Assembly (NCBI GenBank): GCA_958299035.1
Contig: CATQJL010000001.1
Location: 104,851,661 to 104,915,660 of the forward strand
Length of the DNA stretch: 64,000 nt
Direction of reading: 5' to 3'
Origin: Cylicocyclus nassatus
Lineage: Eukaryota; Nematoda; Chromadorea; Rhabditida; Strongylidae
The notes beneath the pieces are model-generated. The model was not told the DNA's origin and ran no database searches. It was given only the letters and a program-made list of their open reading frames with translations. Below, one piece after another: positions 57,534 to 64,000 of this stretch. Each line of letters opens with the position of its first letter. Position 1 is the stretch's first letter. The translations under genes and the position numbers were made by a program.

Positions 57534-59268
57534 AAGAGCACCTCCGCGACGCGAACGCAGCGCACGCTTCCTGCTCTCCGCGCTTTCTTTTTGGGGTTGC
57601 CGCATAATTTCTCTGTTAAAGGGTGGTCGATGTACAATGATTAACTTAGACGTGCCTAAAGGGCGTTTTTCTTAGTGACTCGTTTTTTGTTCGGTACTAG
57701 TGAATTGCGAGCGATCTCCACGAAGAACAACTTTTGTTTAAAGCCCCTTAAGCTAAACACGAGTGTCGACTAGTCGATTTCATGCGAAGTTAATGCTTCG
57801 ATGTATACGTGAATGCCTTTTGAAGAATACAAAGCTTCTTTATTCAAATACGCTTGTGTTAAAGCTGGAAAGTCTGGACTTTTCTTCGTTCATTGAATTG
57901 AAACCTTACAAAAAAACCTTCTTGTGCATTGTAAGTTACTAATTGCTATTCCATCAAGGGGGTTTCAAATCCGCACCAATCTACTTTTACTAAATCTGAA
58001 AGCTCTACTCCTGCATGAGGTTTTTGTTTAAGGTTAGCTGAAAGGCCTGCCTTTCCTCTGTTACTCATTTTTCTGCGTGAGCAATACCTTACCACTCTAT
58101 CGAGGCGAAAGGCAGTGAAAGAGGAGCGCGCTGCGTCTGGTATCGATGAGAATCTGGCCGGAGAGTACATTATAAATGTTAGCACAGAAATTTTTTAGAT
58201 TCAAGTGGCCCTTCCCAACAAGATGTATAAGGTGGTTTCATAATTGTGGGTAAACAGATTGCTAATACTTCAAGCAGGCAACATGCACGCGCAAATGACT
58301 ATAGAGAACACAATCTCAGGTTCTTTTCCCTCTGGCAATTTTTTTAAGCGCACATACTTGCTGTCGGCAGATGCGTGATGCAGGTTCACTATAAGCAAGT
58401 TTAGACATGGGTTTTCTGAGTGAATAAATTACTCGAGCTACGTTATCTGCGTAGGATTTTTCGAATCTAGCCACTCGAATAAAAATGAAATATTCCCTCA
58501 CACGACTCTCAATATGAATATAATCAATGTTCGTTCATTCGAAATAGTTTCCATACTTGCATTCTATTTGTTCTTTGTTTATTATTCAAATTCAAATTTT
58601 AGTCGATATTCTATCCGTTCGTTCATTCTTCGAATTTCGAATTTATTCAATATTCGATCATGTAATCGATAATCATTCATTCGAAAAATTGCGAGTTTCT
58701 CGAAGTATACAGTACCGACTCCAAGCTTCGTACAGGGCTTGCAAAAAAAGCAACTGGTCAATGTTCTAATTACAAAAAATAGCCTATCACTCCTACCCCG
58801 CTCAAAGTATATGTGTGCAGTTTGGTCCGGATATGCTCATAATTTTGTCCAAAGAACCGGAAGAGGTAAAAACTATTTTATATTAGGGGCCGATAAATAA
58901 TTGTGGTCGTTTTTGACGGTTTATAGAGACGTTGCTGGCTTATTTATTTATGATTATTTGGTATCAAAACCCAACATCGCTTGAGTAAAAATCGTTTTTT
59001 TGATGACGAGGTAGCGCAAAATATTAGAACTCAGATTTTTTCAAATTTATGAAAATTCATGCAGCAAAAAACGATTGTTGTAATTGGATGTAAAGTGTAC
59101 AGAAGGTACACACGCATACGATCTTGATATTTGCAAGCATTTACGTTATAACAGATCGTCAAACCCAAGCGATATGAAGCTCAACATTGACTTCGAGACA
59201 CAAATGTCGAAAAATGCATTTTTGACTATACAAATTTGCAAACTGCAGATCACAAACATTATATTTCG
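57534..59268. other. 3' part of module copy B, no gene recognised
   Basis: Counterpart of 39,258-41,453, with a smaller central part (sequence corresponding to 40,610-41,020 is missing). Contains the TTCG-rich tract at 58,430-58,690. No credible exons. Confidence 0.5.
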
Positions 59269-59392
59269 CCATATAGCCGCAGCTTGTACATATGTACCCA
59301 TCTATCTTGGCTGATTAACAGATAATCGAGTTCTTATGAAGCTAGTCGAGTTTTCATGAAATTAAGTATTTGCATTGTAACTGTTACTAGTA

Positions 59393-60314
59393 TTAGGTTG
59401 CTGCATACATTCTGTCCGATTTTTTTGCCTTGTGTTTGAAGCAGCTGTTCTAAGAGAATTTCATCACTAATGCGGTATTGTTGGTATCGTTAGAAAGTGC
59501 TTTTCTTGTGCTTCCTAAAGAATATCAGATTCCAATAAATTTCTCAGTGTAAGGAAGATTTTAGGCCTAAAATCTCCAAGTGGCCGAGGTACATTCTCAC
59601 CCTAGAAGTGTGTTCTTGCCAGGAAATCTCCACAATGCGTCTCCTTCAGTCAAGTTGTTTAAATGGTTGCGGAGTAAGGGTGAAACAGGCTAGCATACGC
59701 ATAAGCTCAGTTTCATGAAGAAAACATCTTGCTAGTAAAATTTATTGTCAAAAATCAATTTTCTGTATAGATATTTTACAAGCAATAACTTTCTGCGAAT
59801 AGAAGCAATCGATGACTTCAAAGTTGGAAGTGCTAGGGTAAAGCAAGGTCTAGCAGAGCCTATCCGCCAATTTCTTTTAGGCGCTCACGTCAATTGTAAA
59901 ATTTTCATAAGTCGTAAATAGGCATGCACACATGCGCTGAAGCGAGGTCAAAAGTGGCTTTTTTTTGCTCGGTCAAAGAAAATCTCTCGGCAACGCATAC
60001 CCTATGGCTCTTTTATGTTGCAAAATAATCTATGAAAATTTCTCTATCTATCCATTGTTGGGTAGGATGCCTATCAATTCTCATACTGAAGTATCGTCAT
60101 GTCAAAAAAGATAGGTTTGAAGAAAAACGCTGTAAAGTTTGTGTTCTTGCTTCTTCCTTAACAAGGATTTTCGCAGCTTCGATATGTATCTGATAGCCAA
60201 GGAATTGCTCAGCACACCGAAACTAAGGTCTTGGAAATAAGTTGACTTTGAAAGAAGTTATGACATTTTGAACTCAAAAAATTTAAATCGGACAGAACTT
60301 ATGCAGCAACCTAA
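59393..60314. mobile_element. Mariner-like MITE 1 of the array
   Basis: TA-TTAGGTTGCTGCATACATTC left and inverse TTAGGTTGCTGCATAAGTTC right, both followed by TGTCCGATTT. 922 bp, TA-flanked, no transposase. Confidence 0.88.
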
Positions 60315-60531
60315 TATTGCTATATTCGCTAGTCATCCTAATGTATACGCAAGTTATTTTCACGAATATAGCATTCGAAACGAGATCATTTAATACGCAG
60401 TGAAAAAAGCGAGCATCAAGTCAGCCATCCTAAGTTTATCATTATGAAAAGCTATTCCCTTTTATGGGAATTCATCGCTTCCAATCGAAAGAAAGCCTTT
60501 TTCCATTGTATGTTTCTAAGAGCGGCTAGTA

Positions 60532-61082
60532 TTAGGTTGTAAAGAAAGTTCTGCCAATCCTTCTCTCAAATACCAAAAATGAATGCGAACGCAAGGGGCT
60601 GGTTTGAAATGTGTTCTCAATGTGCAATGGCCCCAACTACCTAATGCGCTATTCACCTTGAAAAAATGGCGATCAATTAGGAAGAAATGCCCAAGAAAGG
60701 GGAAAAATCCATTGCGCTTAGGTCTGTGAAAACGCACAGTTTTCAGATTATGGACGCGCAGAAGTTCCAGAAGCTTGGTTTGAAAATCCGTTTTATACTC
60801 TGTATATCGCCTAGATGAAGCGTATCCGACTATCACTTGCCCTGGTACCTGGGTTTTCGCAAGCAAGAAGTAACTCATTGAATTCAAGGGTCAAAAAATC
60901 GAACTCGCCAATTAATTTAAAACGCAGCCAGTGCGCTTCTTGAAAAAGAGCATCGTACCCGATAGTAGTCTAAGGTTATCAGTACACATGGTCATATCGC
61001 TGAATGACAGCCACTCATGATGAAGATAGAAATAAAACAATTTAGCTCAACGTCTAATGGCAGAACTTTCTTTACAACCTAA
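60532..61082. mobile_element. Mariner-like MITE 2 of the array
   Basis: TA-TTAGGTTGTAAAGAAAGTTC and its inverse (GAACTTTCTTTACAACCTAA-TA). 551 bp. A 123-codon minus-strand frame (60,516-60,887) lacks transposase motifs. Confidence 0.88.
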
Positions 61083-61135
61083 TAGAAACACAGGCTTGTT
61101 TCAAAAGAGATTGGTCCAGTGATTGTATTTATGTA

Positions 61136-62150
61136 TTAGGTTGGTGCAAAAGTTTTGTCATTTCTTCAAATCCATCGGCAAACACGCTAGAATGAAGATA
61201 AGCTAACACGTTGAGATGTACCTATGTAGAATTTCTTCCTCTTTCCAGCTACTAAGCTCACATTGTGTTTCGTTGCAGAGGTGACGAGATATCCGCTGGA
61301 ATTTGCAATTTTTCGTTCTTACCATGTCCAACTTTCACTAATTTTCAAAATTTTTGTATGAGATGTTCGGAGGAGCCCTAATAATCACCAGATAAGGCAG
61401 ACCTTTTGCCAACTTATGCAATTTTTTTCTTCGTTTCAGCTGCTTTTTGAGATTTTTGCTAGATAATTTCCTAAAAGTCTTGTGTTTTGGAGAAATTGCG
61501 TAACCTGTTATTGCACCAAACACTGCGAAATCTACAGAATACTGAGGTTTCAACACTCGATTATTAATATCACTACCATTTCAAAGTAAATGAGCGGTTT
61601 TTGCTTCAAATCATGAAGATTTTGAAACATAGAATACGTCAGTGCGCACTCTAAAAAATGAGAAATACTGCGATTTTCCCCACAAATTTCGCCTATCTTG
61701 GAAAAAAGGCAAGTGTCAGAAGGGGGAGAAAAAGTTGCATCGAATGATGGCTGAAGTGTTTAACATTCTATGTTCTATCAGGTTAAAATAGGCTGAATGT
61801 AAAATTTGGTCACTTCAAAAAATAAATCGTAGAAATTCTGAAAGACAAGCCGTAGGGCTACAGTTGCTTCTTTTGGCAAAAGGTTTGCCCTATCTGCTGG
61901 TTCTTAGAGCTCCACCATAAGTCTTATACAAAAATTTTGAAAATTAGCGAAATTTGGACATGGTAAAAACGGGTTGCTGTAATTTCCAGCAAATATCTCG
62001 TCGCCTCTGCAACGAAACACAATGGGAGTTTAGCAGCTGGAAAGAGGAAGAAATTCTGCATCGGATACATTTTGAAATGTTTGTTTATCTCCATTCTAGC
62101 GTGTTTGCCGATGGATTGGAAAAACTGACAAAACTTTTGCATCGACCTAA
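61136..62150. mobile_element. Mariner-like MITE 3 of the array, long inverted ends
   Basis: TA-TTAGGTTGGTGCAAAAGTTT with inverted arms of at least 65 bp (including CCATCGGCAAACACGCTAGA). The ends match the general TTAGGTTGGTGCAAAAGT form of mariner transposons of other animals. 1,015 bp, no transposase; shorter inverted blocks run further inside (GATGCAACTTTTTCTCC-type regions at 61,240 and 62,040 are complementary). Confidence 0.9.
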
Positions 62151-62255
62151 TATTTATAGAGGACTAAGTCGCAGAACTTTTTTGGCTACGTAAAGTTCGA
62201 ACGAAACATTTGCATGATTTAACAAGATCATTAGTTATTTAAAGGATGTATAATA

Positions 62256-62942
62256 TTAGGTTGTCCCGAAAGTTCTGTCGTTACATTTTTGAAAATTTGT
62301 TACTTTGCGCTGTCTCAACGGATTTGCATACCTTTAATTTTATTTGAAAGTGTAAGTCTTTCGGTTTCGAAAACTCTTCTTCCTAGCTTCTAATACACAC
62401 TGACTGCAGAGATAAAAATGGAAAATGAGACCATGTAAACTTTGATCATTTTAGGTTAGGTTGCAAAAGTCTGAAACGCTGCGGAAAAATCTAAAAACGT
62501 AAGTGCACAGGTTTTTTGACCTACACTTTGCATCAGAGAGAAAGTTGTGCTGTTTGGACGTCTCTGTAAAAAGTTACGAATTTCGACTTACTACAGAATA
62601 TGCCAAAATAAATTGATGTGTCACTTTTTTCGAAAATCATAACTTTTTACAGACATATCCAAACAGCACAAACTTTTCACAATTTTGAAGATCAAGTCGA
62701 CTATGTACTTACGTTTTCAGAATTTTTCGCAGCGGTACAGGTTTTCGGCGACTAACATAATAAAAGTTTACATGTCTTCTTTTTCCATTTTTATCTCTGC
62801 AGTTAGTGTGTTTTAGGAGCTAGAAAGAAAAGTATTCGAAAGCAAAAGACTTTTTCGAACATATCTACAAGTATGCAAATCCGCTGAGATAGCGCAAAGT
62901 AAAAAATTTTTAAATATGAAACGACAGAACGGGACAACCTAA
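62256..62942. mobile_element. Mariner-like MITE 4 of the array
   Basis: TA-TTAGGTTGTCCCGAAAGTTC left, inverse GACAGAACGGGACAACCTAA right. The 687 bp fold back along most of their length. The inner sequence (GTTTGGACGTCTCTGTAAAA and its inverse) is related to the 29,150-29,730 element. Confidence 0.88.
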
Positions 62943-63135
62943 TACATATGTTTATATTTCTATCAGCGCAATCTGCTTCCTGCAGTTTGAAAAAATATGT
63001 ACGAGTCTGCAGTACAGACCATTGGGAGAGCCCCGGAGCACCAAAATGGGTGAAATGGCAGGGCTCCGGAGCGCTCGAGAGCGTGAAGTGGCAGACTCGC
63101 CATTTGCCCGCCGGAGGTATCCCTTCTACTGTTTG

Positions 63136-63312
63136 AGAGATTTGCAGGTTTGTTGACAAAGACCATAAGTTGCATTTCCCCAACCGACGTCGAAGTAAAT
63201 CTATTCAGAAGTGCAGGAGGTTGTCAATGCTGTTCTGTACTGCTTAGCGATGCATCGTCTATGACCACTGGGCTGGCTTTTCCTGCGGACGGTGGTTTCA
63301 CGCAAATGTGGA
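63136..63312 (+). pseudogene. Third SDR copy: last-exon remnant
   Basis: Homology to the SDR copies starts abruptly within exon 5 (AGATTTGCAG), continues through intron 5 and exon 6 (63,209 on) and on into the 3' flank to about 63,500. Exon 6 is broken: one base is lost (GTTCTGTACTGCTTAGC against CTGTATCTGCTAAGC), and the normal stop TGA has become TGG. No upstream exons exist in the window. Confidence 0.88.
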
Positions 63313-63591
63313 ATTCATTGTACACTTTTATTCTATATAAGAAGTGACATTTAGCTCAGGATTTTTATGGATTAATAGCTGCTCAAATAGAACAGCGAAC
63401 CTTTGAACTATTGCTTATGTGATGTCAATAGGTTCACAATCGATAAAAAACAGTTAAACCTTGTTGAATATATAAACATCTCTAGACAGATTCATTTTAT
63501 AGGTGTACTATAAAGATCCCATCCCTATCCCTGTACAACCTTTCCCTGTGCCCACTTCTACACGCCAATTCCCTATTCCCGCTGTGTTAGC

Positions 63592-63797
63592 AATCAGCAT
63601 GCTCACTTGTCCCCTGTGCCAACTCTCCCAGCTCCTTAGCTCGAACTTTGCAAAAAATCGATAAAATCGATGAAAGTGATCGATAATTGTAGAAACTGAA
63701 ATGGTATTCGTAATCAGCATGCCACTTACTCCCCCCCTGCCAACTCCCAGCTCTGTAGCTTGAACATTGCAAAAAATCGATAAAATCTATAAAATCG
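63592..63797 (+). repeat. Two-unit direct repeat of about 120 bp
   Basis: AATCAGCATGCTCACTTGTC and AATCAGCATGCCACTTACTC start two copies that both continue CCAACTC..CCCAGCTC and end in GCAAAAAATCGATAAAATC. The ATCGAT words make the ends partly palindromic. Confidence 0.75.
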
Positions 63798-63915
63798 ATA
63801 TCGATCGATGGCGAAAGTAGCCTATGACATGCTCTCCGCCCCGAAGTATATGTATGCCAAGTTTGGTCCAAATCGGTTCAAAAATAAAAATTTCTTTCCG
63901 CACATACACTCATGC

Positions 63916-63941
63916 AGACATACATACATACATACACACAT
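63916..63941 (+). repeat. (CATA)n microsatellite
   Basis: CAGACATACATACATACATA and on to CACACA, a short tetranucleotide run. Confidence 0.8.
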
Positions 63942-64000
63942 TCAGCTTTATTTGTAAGATGTATTCTATCTATCTAGAATCACTTGATTGATAGAATCGG

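Larger units (their letters stand above)
42047..59268 (+). repeat. Segmental duplication, copy B
   Basis: Direct tandem counterpart of copy A in the same gene order. Extra insertions relative to A: solo LTR 44,956-45,348, foldbacks 45,405-45,590 and 45,870-46,544, hAT-like 47,326-48,594, inserted block within 53,470-54,440, and giant hairpin 55,813-57,533. Confidence 0.9.

Noticed and set aside
60516..60887. 123-codon minus-strand frame as a possible mariner transposase
   Set aside because: No DDE/D context or helix-turn-helix motif is visible, and the frame runs over the element boundary at 60,532.
1..64000. CRISPR array, bacterial operon or defence system
   Set aside because: Introns, low coding density and eukaryotic transposons throughout; no regularly spaced direct repeats of CRISPR type.

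Overview
The window is nuclear DNA from a multicellular eukaryote, most likely a parasitic clade V nematode (strongylid/hookworm-like). This rests on genes built from small exons with very short introns (about 47-67 bp) and strong TTTCAG/TTTNAG acceptors, a probable trans-splice acceptor just upstream of a start codon, an RTE-type retrotransposon of nematode length, many TA-flanked Tc1/mariner-like foldback elements, and a nematode-style mix of small secreted cysteine-rich proteins. The species assignment is inference. There are no bacterial operons, CRISPR arrays or rRNA.

Left part (1-17,700). The one conserved single-copy gene is a complete ten-exon MEMO1 orthologue (3,824-6,187, 304 aa). 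Around it lie hairpin or foldback repeats (1-91, 181-1,848, 2,728-2,836, 7,040-7,500, 8,316-8,490, 9,076-10,446), a decayed CR1-like LINE tail (10,919-11,390) into which a full-length but frameshifted RTE retrotransposon has inserted (11,404-14,690, 13-bp target-site duplication), and a foldback element whose stem is a tandem C/A-rich minisatellite (15,070-15,470).

Middle and right part (17,700-64,000). The dominant structure is a tandem segmental duplication. The ancestral module reads: last exon of a WAP-type cysteine-rich secreted protein gene, then a dicarbonyl/L-xylulose-reductase-like short-chain dehydrogenase (SDR) gene, then a secreted or membrane-anchored PAN-like-domain gene. Copy A spans about 19,360-41,453 and copy B about 42,047-59,268. 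A rearranged third remnant (last SDR exon only) sits at 63,136-63,500. Both SDR genes are intact (262 aa each). The WAP gene is whole only at the start of copy A and is a truncated exon in copy B. The PAN-like gene appears complete in copy B, while copy A lost 54 bp including the probable donor of the exon before the last.

The two copies act as dated empty and filled sites for transposons. Copy A carries a foldback mariner-like element that was itself split by an 8.6-kb LTR retroelement with identical 217-bp LTRs and almost no coding capacity. Copy B carries a solo LTR, a TA-flanked foldback, a hAT-like foldback with an apparent 8-bp duplication, and a giant hairpin whose arms hold tRNA-like sequence. 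Four TTAGG-ended mariner-like elements stand in a row between copy B and the third remnant (59,393-62,942).

I see no defence-type or metabolic cluster. The most notable content is the SDR/PAN module array and the layered foldback transposons.
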